The notes under the pieces were generated by a model that was not told where the DNA came from, ran no database searches, and worked only from the letters and a program-made list of their open reading frames with translations. Shown in pieces: positions 46,105 through 58,540 of a stretch of DNA of 64,000 nt (its first letter is position 1; every line of letters starts with the position of its first letter). The DNA is from Apostichopus japonicus. Its lineage: Eukaryota; Echinodermata; Holothuroidea; Aspidochirotida; Stichopodidae. A program made the position numbers and the translations under genes. Where the stretch lies: assembly GCF_037975245.1 (NCBI RefSeq), contig NC_092579.1, positions 29,661,666 to 29,725,665 of the forward strand, written 5' to 3'.

Positions 46105-48344
46105 AACATCATAGTCACACTATTAGTTCATTAGAATTCCCACACATATCTGTGCTGATATTGTCAAGTGTTCCACAATAAGTCCAAGAGCAAATAATCA
46201 CAGCTAAACTACAAACAAAAAAGGAATGAACATTAAGGACATTTACTAATTTAAATAATCTGATGCTAAGTAGAGTATAAGAATCTCATGAAAGTGTTAA
46301 TCATTCAACTTTATACTAATTTAAGTCTGTTTCTTATTCAACTGCACATGTAAAGAGCTACAGTATGAATCAATAATAACTTGCAACTGTGTTAATTACG
46401 TGTGGCTACACTGTAAGTTTGTGTATCAATTGATTGTGGCAAGAAATTGGTGGCGCCATAGCATAATCTCATTTGAATTATAGCAAGTCACACATAACTC
46501 CAAAACAATAGAGAAAACTAATCATAGACAGAAATTGTTCAGAAATGAATAAAGATTGAGGATAGGTAAGGTAAATGCCAAATAAATAAATAATCACAGA
46601 TCCCTGATTGGCAGAGTTATCTTGAAATAGTAAATTTTAGTATACAGGAGCAATAAAAGTGATAAACTTCTATCAGCAAAGTGGTGAATTAAGATTATCT
46701 GATAATAGTTCATTATTATGTCAAGTGTTTTATATTATCACTTCTTCAATTCAAGAATGAAATTGAAACTACTGAATCGAAACACTATTGTCAATAAGCT
46801 TTCATAAAAGTTTTTGAGGTGAAGAGAGATTGTCCACTCTAAAGGGGTGCTGGGAACAATCAATATTGACCATTAAAGAACTTGTCATCATATGAGACAT
46901 TGCCAAAATGGCTCGAGCATGTTGGAAGAATTTCTATCCAATAAAAAGATAAAGAATTGCTTTTCACTTGAGTTTCATAATCTCTGAATTGCAACAGCTG
47001 ATTTGCAAGATTACAATTAAAGAATTCAATTTATCTCTTACATATAAAGAAATCAACCAATTTTACTGCCTGAAGATGTTGAGGGGCTCTCAATCTATCA
47101 ATTAAAACAACAGACTGATTAGACATAACAAGTGTTGTTCATATTGTAATATTATAGCAGAAAAAATGACAAGAGGCATTAATTGTACTGTTGCATACTT
47201 TCTTTAATACTAAAAACATATCAACATTTCAAAGTGAAATATATTACTGAAACATGAACCATGACTTTGAATAAGAAACAAGGTAACAGCCACGGTTTGA
47301 TGGCAAAATTTCCGTTATATTGATGAATGATTGAAAACTTTGATATCAGACAAGGATTGTTCTGTCATGGTTTGCTTTTAATCATTCTTTAAAATAATTT
47401 TGATTATCTTAAATACGGATGAACTATGCATTTTAAACTTCCAGGTCTCTCTTGATATAGCTTGTACCATCAGTTTTCAACAACACAACAATAAACACAA
47501 TACATGAAATATCAATTAAAATCTGTCCACTATTTTTTATTAGTTTTATGTTAATTGATAAACCCCCAACTTCAATATTATTAGAAATTGCTGTTCTTTG
47601 AAAATGAAGACTAATTTCACAGTAAAGCAAAATTGTGTCAAACTTTCATGATTAATAACAAATTGGAGAAGAATAGTAAAATTTAATACTAAAGAAGAAA
47701 TAACTATATGTCTTTTCAAGCATTTACGTATAAAATCATATCATAAATTCAATGTTTGTACTATACAGCACACAGTAGTAAGTACAGTACTTACTTTTCA
47801 GTCTGCAGTTTTATGAAAAGAAAGTACTTAACTTTGAAAAAAGTTGCTCTCTATTGCTTGACATTCTGTGTAAGCCTCTAACAACACAATTTAATGACAC
47901 CAAATAATTACACATTTATTTTAGGATCTAAACTAGACAGATGGTTGACTCCAATGGGAAGTTTTCATGCAGCAACAAATTTGGTCAAATCTACAGTCAG
48001 CTACCTGCATTGATATGAATCCATTTCCATGCAACAGTCTATTACGATAACAGCTTTGCCTACACAGAACAGCTAAGGTTATAACCATGTATAACAACTG
48101 TTTCTAACGACATTCATCACTTTACTAGTAATTAAACAAATGGAACAGAAAGGAATACTTCATATTTGACGACTGTTTTTTTTTATCAAGTACAGTATAT
48201 CTTTTAATTAGTAATGTCATAATGACTGTTTGCTGATAATATTACAATTTATGTATTTTTGTGCTTCAATTCCTTATACCACTGAATCATTCTCTATCAG
48301 GTAAATAGCTGCTACAATTAACGAAAGTTACATCAAAGTACATT
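46105..48344. other. Spacer between LRR-4 and LRR-5
   Basis: 46105-46670 is the upstream flank of LRR-4, matched upstream of LRR-5, -6 and -7. From about 46674 the sequence switches to the block starting agcaaagtggtgaa, also present near 36140, 43390 and 52595, and then to the 3' flank type seen at 43771. Open frames here are not conserved between copies. Confidence 0.7.
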
Positions 48345-49382
48345 TTACCTTCTTCCAGGTCCGTCTCTGACACTCCGATAAACAAGGAACATTACAAGAA
48401 GGATAGTGACTGCTATGGACCACAAACCTAACATACAAACTTCTTGGCTTTGTGATAGAATTGGGACATTGTGACAAAAGTTGTTACTATGGTCTTTTGT
48501 CACTACAGGAGCAGTATGTGAATGAACAACTGTTTGGTTGGTTACTGTACTAGAGCTTGTAACCGAGTCCACTTCTAGACACTGATGTGAGGAGTACATT
48601 TCAAAATCATGATAAGAAAATGTACATTTACTGGCAGAGCACTGAGATTCAATACTGCATGCTGAACTATTACTCACTAGTAATGTTAGATTTGTCTCAC
48701 AGGCTGGACAGTTAAAAATGTAATCATTACAAGAGAACCTTAAATCTAAGATTGTCAAACTTGTGCTATATTTAGTAAAAGAATAATCTCTCAATGAAGG
48801 ATTATTTCTGAGATCCAGATACTGGAGCCCCTTCAGATACAAGATCAGCTTGTTGTGGAGAATATCTAGTGCAATACCTCTTAACATCAATTCCTCTAAA
48901 ACAGAGTTATTTCCAAAGTAAAGAGGATAGCTAAGTTTTCTTATGTTATTATGTGATAAATCAATCCATTTAAGGTTTGACCATTGACTGAAACAAGGAA
49001 CCACACTAAGGTAGTTATTAGATCCGTTGAATCCTTCAAAAGTAAACAACCACTCTGTAGAATAATTCTGGTAACAATCAGGACACAGTACTAGACTGTG
49101 TCTACAGGAATCAGGAATCCATCCAAGATTATATTTAGTCAAGTTAATCTCTGAATGTTCAACAATCTGTAGATTAAGTTCACCATCCTGAGGAGGACAA
49201 TAATTGTCACCAGTACAGCAAACTCCACAGGTAATTTTAATGGATGTACTTCCGTCAAAATGGATGCTGCGACTACTACAGTCTATCATATTCATTGAAT
49301 TTACTCCTGAGAAGACCGAGAAAAAATACAAACAAATAATGGCTGAACACAAGAAATTATCCAGAAAAAAAACAACAGCCAT
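48345..49382 (-). CDS. LRR-5: LRR type I membrane protein, very short tail
   Basis: 345 residues, same architecture as LRR-4: leader, CGVCC cap, LRRs, C-terminal Cys region, Ser/Thr stalk, transmembrane helix and a tail ending SVRDGPGRR. Differences cluster in the LRR convex side (for example ALDILHNKLILY against GLEIVHPKLIFN) and in the cap, which suggests divergence of the binding surface. All structural Cys seen in LRR-4 appear kept. The stop again overlaps a GTAAAA donor-like site. Confidence 0.88.
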   Translation of the reverse strand: MAVVFFLDNFLCSAIICLYFFSVFSGVNSMNMIDCSSRSIHFDGSTSIKITCGVCCTGDNYCPPQDGELNLQIVEHSEINLTKYNLGWIPDSCRHSLVLCPDCYQNYSTEWLFTFEGFNGSNNYLSVVPCFSQWSNLKWIDLSHNNIRKLSYPLYFGNNSVLEELMLRGIALDILHNKLILYLKGLQYLDLRNNPSLRDYSFTKYSTSLTILDLRFSCNDYIFNCPACETNLTLLVSNSSACSIESQCSASKCTFSYHDFEMYSSHQCLEVDSVTSSSTVTNQTVVHSHTAPVVTKDHSNNFCHNVPILSQSQEVCMLGLWSIAVTILLVMFLVYRSVRDGPGRR

Positions 49383-50711
49383 TACATCATAGTCACACTA
49401 TTAGTTCATTAGAACTTTCACAGAGATCTGTGCTGATATTGGCAAGTTTTGCACAATAAATCCAAGAGCAAATAATCACAGCTAAACTACACAAAAAATA
49501 AGCAGTGAACATATACTTATTTAAATAAACTGATGCTATGTAGAGTATTAAAACCTCATGAAAGTGTTAACCATTCAACTTAATACTAATTTAAGTCTGT
49601 TTCAAATTCAACTGCACACAGAGCTACTGTATGAATCAACAATAACTTGCAACTGTGTTACGTGTGGCTACACTGTAAGTTTGTGTGTCACTGATTGTGG
49701 CAAGAAAGTGGTGGCGCCATAGCATAATCTCATTTGAATTATAGCAAGTCACACATAACTCCAAAACAATAGAGAAAACTTATCATAGAAATTGTTCAGA
49801 AATGAATAAAGATTGAGGATAGGTAAAGGTAAATGCCAAATAATAATTAATCACAGATCCGTGATTGGCAGAGTTATCTTGAAATAGTAAATTTTAGTAT
49901 ACAGGAGCAATAAAAGTGATTAACTAATTTTAAACATTAGCAATTATCTTAAGGTATGAAAGTATCATTTACTTATCAATTCTATCGAGGCTGACAAGAG
50001 AATAGTAATATACTGAAATCATGATAAATTGAGTTTCCACAGGAATATACCATATTCACACTTATCATGCACTTGGTTGATGTTCAAAGAGAACTAATAA
50101 TTCCAACAAATTTTAATGTTCCAATTTGCTTTTGGAACTTGCCATCTATTAAGTACAGAGTTTGATACTTACATTTAATTTTCAGTACATTATATTATTA
50201 AATAGTGCATCTACATGGCCAGCTATGTTGCATTAATTTTGGTACCTAGTTGGCTGGAAGACTAGTAGCGATATTACTTTCTATAAGAGGCGCTATAATT
50301 TCTATGTCTTATTCAAGGGTGCCCTCCATTATGAATTTATCTTCTGTTATTAATGTACTAGGGATACCAAGCCAATTTGCCCCATATTCAGTAAATTAGT
50401 TGTGTGTGACAATCTCATTAAAATCAGTTGACAGTTCCTTTAGTTTCATTTGTGTGCAATCTGACCTTGGCATGGGACCATAATTTTACTGAAAATTAGT
50501 GATATTTTGTATTATGAAATGACCCAAGCCTTTTAGTATGAAATTATATATCCCTCAAACTACCTACATGTAATCTACATGGTTATGATTAATTGGATCT
50601 TTCATTTAAGTGATTATTGTACTACTTAATACAACATAGACATTAGTTTTTCTGATAGAATAATGTTACATTTATAACTTCTTCATTTGCAAACCTTTAA
50701 TATCTTACTTT
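49383..50711. other. Upstream flank of LRR-5
   Basis: Repeated block shared with the flanks of LRR-6 (from about 56880) and LRR-7 (from about 60602). It lacks the ~650-bp insertion those two carry. No gene is visible. Confidence 0.7.
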
Positions 50712-50790
50712 TGGGAGGGACTGCTATGGACCACAAACCTAAACTACAAATTTCTTGGCTTTGTGATAGAAATAGTGATGGAAATGGAAC
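50712..50790 (-). pseudogene. Fragment of an LRR gene 3' end (stalk and start of TM)
   Basis: Read on the minus strand, this gives FLSQSQEICSLGLWSIAV, matching FLSQSQEVCMLGLWSIAV just before the membrane helix in LRR-4 to LRR-7. The frame then diverges after AV. It is a leftover of another LRR copy between LRR-5 and LRR-6. Confidence 0.85.
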
Positions 50791-50818
50791 TATTTGCCTA
50801 TTATGGTATGGACTGATG

Positions 50819-51146
50819 GCTTTCTAGTCACTTCGCCCAACAACCATTTCGCCCAACTGCCATTTCGCCCAACCAGCATGGTCATTTCGCCCAACCAGCC
50901 TGGTCATTTCGCCCAACCAGCCTGGTCATTTCACCCAACCATCATAGTTATTTCGCCCAACCAGCATGGTCATTTCGCCCAACCGTGTTGGCGAAATGAC
51001 CAGGCTGGTTGGGCGAAATGACCAGGCTGGTTGGGCGAAATGACCAGGCTGGTTGGGTGAAATGACCAGGCTGGTTGGGCGAAATGGTAAGGTTGGGCGA
51101 AATAGCAGTTGGGCGAAATGGTTGTTGGGCGAAGTGTCCTGCTTCC
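50819..51146. mobile_element. Foldback element made of inverted 22-bp repeats
   Basis: A 328-bp insertion flanked by the 8-bp duplication GACTGATG (50811-50818 and 51147-51154). The left half is a tandem array of ~22-bp units around TTTCGCCCAACCAGCCTGG. The right half is the same array inverted, folding around about 50985. Paralogous empty sites without the insertion are visible at about 35030, 42267 and 62708 (tatggactgatgaac), so this is a true insertion into one array copy. No coding capacity. Confidence 0.92.
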
Positions 51147-51154
51147 GACTGATG

Positions 51155-54100
51155 AACTTGAAGATATATAATAGAGGGGGTACTTGCAGCTCATAATTTA
51201 AATAGCTTTCATAACAACTAGGACTTTCTTCTTTGTCTTTTTTGAAAGACTGCCCTCAACGCTACAGTTTTAAGTGTGCATATTAAGACATTGTCCATCA
51301 AACAATGAAGCATGTAGAAGAGATACATGGAGTACACACTGAAGCTCATCGGCATCTCAAAAATGAAACACTAATACTAAGAAGACAGAGCAAACATTTC
51401 CTCTCTTATCAGATCATATTAACTGTATACTGAAGCTGGTCAAGATTGCAATCTCATCATATTCCACAGTGTAGTCTGATGGGAATAAGGTAACACTGAA
51501 ATAAGAACTGAGATTTATTTCAACTAGTTTTTCAATATTTCCCTCTATCCTGCAGTACTGATAGTAACACCCCTAATATTAATAACTGTTATTATTATAG
51601 TTTCAGCTAATGCTTAGAACTTCCACCAGTTCTTGAATGATGGGTGCTCCAGTACTTAATACTATAAGTGATATGTTGACAAGATCATAAATGACAAACA
51701 GAATCTACTGATGATATCTGTGAGTTGTATTCACACTTGCTGAACTAATGTTTCTTACTTGAACTTTATTGCATAGTGTGACAGGAGTATGATTATGATG
51801 ATAACTCCTTTTATGATTTTGCAAACACATATTCAATGTTGAAGGAAACAGAAAGCCTTAAGCAGCTAGAAAACTTAGTGGAAACTATAAAGATGTTGAA
51901 CAATGTGAACAAATTTCTGGGTTACAATGAACGTTGTTTGGTCCCTAACAAGTTCACAGTATCCAAATGCTATAGCTTCTTAATAGAAATGACTATAACA
52001 ATAGGAGCAAGATTTTATCATCTTGAAGAGATCTTGGATCATAAGTAAAGTTAAATATGCTACCATTATATTTTTTGAAGAGAGTGACAGGTATCAAACA
52101 GTAAAATAAGTTCAGAGGTTGAAGTCAAACCAGCTGCAATATGAATAAATACACTCTATATACACACAAATTTAAACTTTTATTTACTAATTAGGTGACA
52201 ACTTTTCTAACAACAAGTTAAATGATTGCATAACAAATGATCTTTGCATGACTCATATTAGTGACTTTAGAGGCAGCTAAAGATCTATCATATAATAGAC
52301 AAATGGACATTTTCCACAATGTTTGTAAAATACTTGTTCAACTGTGCCAGTTGGAAATGAATCCCATAACTATACACATGACAAAAAGGAACATTTGTCC
52401 ACTTTGTATACAAAACTGTTTAGACCCTAAAAAACTTGAAAGTCAGTAATTTATCAAACAAAAAAACAATATTTATGGTGGATGTTACTTGTTTCCATCT
52501 ATTGAATGGTTTACATTTTGTTTGTGTTTCAAATCGTTTTCAACTATTGCTGATAATTAACTCTCATTTCTTGATCTTCCCATGCTTCTATCAGCAAAGT
52601 GGTGAAGTTCAAATTATCTGATAATAGTTCATTCTTATGTCAAGTGTTTTATTTTTTCACTTCTTTAATTCAAGAATGAAATTGAAACTACTGAAATCGA
52701 AACACTATTGTCTATAAGCTTTAAGAAAAGTTTCTGAGGTGAAGAGAGATTGTCCACTCTAAAGGGGTGCTGGGAACAATCAATATTGACTATTACAGAA
52801 CTTGTCATCATATGAGCCATTGCCAAAATGGCTCAAGCATGTTGGAAGAATTTCTATCCGAAAAAATAGATAAAGAATTGCTTTTCACTTGAATTTCATC
52901 ATCTCTGAATTGCAACAGCTGATTTGCAAGATTTCAATTAAAGAATTCAATGTACATGTATCTCTTACATATAAAGAAATCAACCAATTTTACTGCCTGA
53001 AGATGTTGAGGGTCTCTTAAACAGTCAATAAAAACAACAGACTGATTAGAAAATACAAGTGTTGTTCATATTGTAATATTATAGTAGAAAAAATGACAAG
53101 AGGCAAAGTACTGTTGCATACTTTTTTAATACAAAAAAATATCAACATTTACAAGTGATATATATTATTGAAACATGAACCATGACTTTGAATAAGAAAC
53201 AAGGTAACTGCCACCGTCTGATGGCCAAATTTCCATTATATTCATGAATGATTGCAATCCTTGATATCAGACAAGGATTCTTCTGTCATGGTTTGCTTTT
53301 AAACTTTTTTAAAAATAATTTTGATTATCTTAAATACGGATGAACTATGCATTTTAAACTTCCAGGTCTCTCTTGATATTGCATATACCATCAGTTTTCA
53401 ACAACACAACAATAAACACAATGCATGAAATATCAATTAATATCTGTCCACTATATTTTATTTGTTTTATGTAAATTGATAAACCCCCAACTTCAATATT
53501 ATTAGAAATTGCTATTCTTTGATAATGAAGACTTATTTCACAAAAATAGCAAAATTGTGTCAAACTTTCATGATTAATAACAAATTGGAGAGAATAGAAA
53601 ATTTAATACTAAAGAAGAAATAACCATGTCTTTTCAAGCATTTAATTATAAAATCATATCATAAATTCAATGTTTGTACCATACAGCACACAGTAGTAAG
53701 TACAGTACCTACTTTTCAGTCTGCAGTTTGATGAAAAGAAAGTACTTAACTTTGAAAAAAGTTGCTCTCTATTGCTTGACGTTTTGTGTAAGCCTCTAAC
53801 AACACAATGTAATGATACCAAATAATTACACATTTCTTTTAGGATCTAAACTAGACTGATGGTTTTGAGAACAATGATTCTTCTAATGAAATCAGCCTAG
53901 CTTTTTCATTTAAAGTAAAGTTGACAAATCATTCCCAACCTAAGAGCAGCTGACACTGATGCTGAATATTTCTAGCATCTAAAAATCCAATTTCTGAAGA
54001 TTAAAATGTCAGAAATTTAAACTGGTTGACTTAAATCTCCCAAGCTTTTTGCTCACAATAACTCAGACTATTGCAAGGTAGAAAATATTTGTGATTTAAA

Positions 54101-54504
54101 AAAATCTTTTTCCTCGATGTGAATTTTTCATACAGCAACCAAATTTGGTCAAATCTACAGTCAGCTACCTGCATTGATACGAATCCATTTCCATGCAACA
54201 GTCTACTTAAGATAACGGCTTTGCCTACAAAGAACAGCTAAGGTTATAACCATGCATAACAACTGTTTCTAACGACATTCATCACTTTACTAGTAATTAA
54301 ACAAATGGAACAGAAAGGAATACTCACATTTGACAATTGTTTTTTATCAAGTACAGTATATCTTTTAATTAGTAATGTCATAATGACTGTTTGCTGATAA
54401 TATTACAATTTATGTATTTTTGTGCTTCAATAACTTATACCATTGAATCATACTCTATCAGGTAATTGCTGCTACAATTAACAAAAGTTACATCAAAGTA
54501 CATT
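51155..54504. other. Spacer upstream of the insertion and 3' flank of LRR-6
   Basis: 51180-52590 matches 35075-36140 and 42300-43390 of units A and B but carries an extra ~335-bp block (about 51276-51610), also present near 62840-63180. From 52985 it follows the LRR-4/5 3' flank. About 53866-54122 differs from all other copies, holding about 250 unrelated bases in place of roughly 15. A small frame at 51836-52048 is not conserved in its paralogs. Confidence 0.65.
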
Positions 54505-55549
54505 TTACCTTCTTCCAGGTCCGTCTTTGACAATACGATAAACAAGGAACATTACAAGAAGGATAGTGACCGCTATGGACCACAAACCTAACATACAAAC
54601 TTCTTGGCTTTGTGATAGAAATGGGACATTGTGACAATAGTTGTTACTATAGTCTTTTGTCACTACAGGAGCAGTATGCGATTGAAAAACTGTTTGGTTG
54701 GTTACTGTAAAAGAGCTTGTATGACTGGTAACAGAGTCCACTTCTAGACACTGATGTGACGAGTACATTTCAAAATCATGATAAGAAAACGTACAGTTAG
54801 TGGCAGAGCAACTAGATTCAATACTGCATGTTGAACTATTACTCACTAGTAACATTAGATTTGTCTCACAGGCTGGACAGAGCACAACATAATCATTACA
54901 AGAGAACCTTAAATCTAAGATTGTCAAACTTGTGCTATATTTAGTAAAAGAATAATCTCTCAATGAAGGATTATTTCTGAGATCCAGATACTGGAGTCCC
55001 TTCAGATTGAAGTTCAGCTTGTGGTGGACAATATAGTCCATTACCTCTTAACATCAATTCCTCTAAAACAGAGTTATTTCCAAAGTAAAGAGGATAGATT
55101 AGTATTTTTATTTTATTATGTGATAAATCAATCCATTTAAGGTTTGACCATAGACTGAAACAAGGAACCACACTTAAGTTGTTATAAAATCCGTTGAATC
55201 CTTCAAAAGTTATAAAAGATTCTGTAGAATAATTCTGATAACAATCAGGACACAGTACTAGACTGTGTTCACAGGAATCAGGAATCCATCCAAGATTATA
55301 TTTAGTCAAGTTAATCTCTGAATGTTTAACAATCTGTAGATTAATTTCACCATCCTGAGGAGGACAATAATCACCACCAGTACAGCAAAATCCACAAGTG
55401 AAATTAATGGATTTACTTCCGTCAAAATGGATGCTGCGACTACTACAGTCTATAATATTCATTGAATTTACTCCTGAGAAGACCGAGAAAAAATACAAAC
55501 AAATAATGGCTGAACACAAGAAATTATCCAGAAAAGAAACAACAGCCAT
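54505..55549 (-). pseudogene. LRR-6: frameshifted LRR receptor copy
   Basis: The first part, from MAVVSFLDNF at 55549, follows LRR-4/5 through the leader, cap (with CGFCC in place of CGVCC) and first LRRs to LMLRGNGL. A 2-base loss near 55030-55037 (ggactatattgtcc in place of ggactagagattgtcc) then shifts frame, giving 17 foreign residues and a stop. The rest of the gene, from the third LRR to the DGPGRR end, is open in the other frame (54505-55041 includes it). Unless this is an assembly error, only a truncated secreted protein of about 192 residues could be made. Confidence 0.85.
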
Positions 55550-55689
55550 TACATCATAGTCACACTATTAGTTCATTAGAACTTTCACAGAGATCTGTGC
55601 TGATATTGGCAAGTTTTCCATAACAGCAAATAATCACAGCTAAACTACACACAAAAAAGCAGTGAACATTAAGGGCTACTACTAATTTA

Positions 55690-56872
55690 TAGTGTTTGCA
55701 CGGGTTATCCGGGTACCCGGGTACCCGCCCGACGTGTTACTACCCGGTTCCTAATTTATCACCCGAATTCTACGCAAAGTGTGATTTAAAAAATAAAAAA
55801 AATTGACAAACCGACGGTTAGGCAGATTTCCCATTGACTTAGTGTGGTGTTAGGCTACAATGTGTTCGAAGATAACAGCAATAACGAAAATACCCGCCCG
55901 ACGTGATACTACCCAGTTCCTAATTTATTACCCGAATCCTACGCAAAGTGTGATTTAAAAAAAAAAGCAAACCGATGGTTAGGCAGATTTCCCATTGACT
56001 TAGTGTGTTGTTAGGCTACCATGTGGTGGAAGATAACAGCAATAACGAAAGTTTTCCATGGATATCTTATAACTGCGTCACAATTTCAGCTAATAAACAG
56101 ATGGCTAGGCTAGATTACCCCCATTGACTTAGTGTGGTGTTAGGCAATCATGTGGTCGAACTTAACTGCAATAACGAAAGTATTCCATGGATGTCTTATA
56201 ACTGCGTCACAACTCCAGTAAATAAACAGATGGTTAGGCTTGCTAGATTTCTCATTGACTTAGTGTGGTGTTAGGCTACCATGTGGAAGAAGTAATTATT
56301 TACTCATTCGTTTATTTCATAGAAGGAAAGGCTGACAAGGAATTTTACGAGATTTTTATGGATTATAGACGGGATAACTAAGAAATAGAAATCGCAAGTG
56401 GCTTTTTACTAATCGTTTATTCCAAATGCGATCACTTTGCGCGAATCGCGCAATATCGCGGCAAATGCGAACCCTGGGCCTGCATAATAGTAGTAACAAC
56501 TAAATTGGATATTTATATGGCTTGATCCAATAGACGTGCACGAGCAAGCATAAGCAGCGGCGGCAGTGCGATGTTAGTAGTAATGCTAATTATAATTAAA
56601 TAATTAATTTATTAACAAGTTAATGAAAGAAACTAAAGCAAATAAATATTATTGAGGAGGGTTTTATACCTTATCTTACACCTACGTATTTGAACATGAA
56701 AACATTGTCAGTAGAGAACATAATGCATTTATTACAGCATCCAATATGTAATTTCTTGAAAATCGTGATAGGCCTACACGAGGGTAAACAATTTTTTCCG
56801 GGTACCCGGATACCCGACGGGTAACGGCCCTCGGGTACCCGGTTCCCGATTTTTGGACCCGTGTAAACACTA
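55690..56872. mobile_element. Non-autonomous hAT-like transposon
   Basis: A 1183-bp insertion with perfect 8-bp duplication CTAATTTA (55682-55689 and 56873-56880). Terminal inverted repeats begin TAGTGTTTGCACGGG at the left and TAGTGTTTACACGGG, read inward, at the right, followed by GGGTACCCG-rich palindromic ends. The interior has four imperfect ~130-160-bp subrepeats, with the phrase attgacttagtgtg at about 55833, 55994, 56123 and 56254. No transposase frame. The empty site is preserved upstream of LRR-7 (about 60739-60752). Confidence 0.93.
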
Positions 56873-56880
56873 CTAATTTA

Positions 56881-58495
56881 AATAATCTGATGCTATGTAG
56901 ATTATTAAAACCTCATGAAAGTGTTAACCATTCAACTTTATACTAATTTAAGTCTGTTTCTAATTCAACTGCACACAGAGATACTGTATGAATCAACAAT
57001 AACTTGCAACTGTGAATAAGTGTGGCTACACTGTAAAGTTTGTGTATCACTTGATTGTGGCAAGAAAGTGGTGGCGCCATAGCATAATCTCATTTGAATT
57101 ATAGCAAGTCACACATAACTCCAAAACAACAGAGAAAACTTATCATAGACAGAAATTGTTCAGAAATGAATAAAGATTGAGGATAGGTAAAGGTAAATGC
57201 CAAATAATAATTAATCACAGCTTCGTGATTGGCAGAGTTATCTTGAAATAGTAAACTTTAGTATACAGTAGTATAAAAAGTGATAACTAATTTTAAACAT
57301 TTACAATTAATCTTAAGGTGTGCAAGTATCATTTACTTATCAATTCTTTCATGGCTGAAGAGAGAATAGTAATATACTGAAATCATGCTAAATTGAGTTT
57401 CCACAGGAATATATCATATTCACATTTATCACATACTTGGTTGATGTCCAAAGAGAACTAATAATTCCAACAAATTTTAATGTTCCAATTTGCTTTTGGA
57501 ACTTGCCATCTATTTAGTACAGCGTTTGATACTTTCATTTAATTTTCAGTACATTATATTTTTAAATAGTGCGTCTACATGGCCAGCTATGTAACATTAA
57601 TTTTGGTACCTAGTTGGTTGGAAGACTAGTAGTGATATTACTTTCTATAAGAAGCGCTATAATTTCTATGTCTTATTCAAGGGTGCCCTCCATTATAACT
57701 TTATCTTCTGTTATTAAAGTACTACGGATACCAAGCCAATTTGCCCCATATTCAGTAAATTAATTGTGTGTGACAATCTCATTCAAAATCAGTTGAAATT
57801 TTTTAAAAAGCTTCTTTCTTTTTTTTCCAAGATATAAACATTTGAAGGTTCATAAATTTGGGAAACTCATTCAATATGTGCAAACTATGTCGTGGAGTGT
57901 TGCACTCATCAAAACTTAATCCCTGGTTACAAGCCCACATATATCAATGTGATGTTCCTCTTTTCAAAGAAGACAACATATTTCAAAACAATTGCCTTAA
58001 TTGGCCACAATCTACTTTTCGGTATGTTATTCGGTATACACTTTCCGTTCCAGGGAGTTGCCTAGGGGGTATCCATGCTTACAAGCTTTGCTAAGCTAAC
58101 TTCTTGTGGGTTCTCCCCGGTCTCTCACTATATGCACACTGTAAATTTATATGTTCTGAAAGTATGTGACCGAAATATAGTTGTTGAAACTGAAACCTGT
58201 GTTCAGTGTCCTTGAAATGAAAGTTTTGAACAACAGAAAATTAGGCAGTCACTCCCTGTACATCATCAATCTGCAGAATTAGCTGCTGTTTATTCACAAA
58301 TAAAACTAGAATTGAGAAAAGTCTTGTTAAGTGATCAATCTTGATGGGAGTTTCAACTATTATCATGATTTCTAATGCCTATTAGAGTGATTAGGATTAT
58401 GTTGTTCATAAGTGACCAAACACCTTAAATACACTGCTGATATTAAAGTGACAGTTCCTTTAGTTATTCATTTGTTTGCCAATCTGACCATGGGA
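56881..58495. other. Upstream flank of LRR-6 with shared ~650-bp insertion
   Basis: Continues the flank block known from LRR-5. Between about 57797 and 58449 it has extra sequence, also present upstream of LRR-7 (about 61650-62318) but absent at the matching point of the LRR-5 flank (50429). The extra block includes gggttctccccggtctctcac and gaccgaaatatagttgttgaaactg, resembling a retroelement end, but no family can be named. A 78-codon plus-strand frame (57858-58094) is not kept in the second copy. Confidence 0.6.
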
Positions 58496-58540
58496 TGGGG
58501 GGGGGGGAATCCGCCATAATTTCACTCAAAAAAACTTTGA

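Noticed and set aside
50794-51194. Open frames on both strands rich in HFAQPAW
   Set aside because: They are translations of the foldback repeat.
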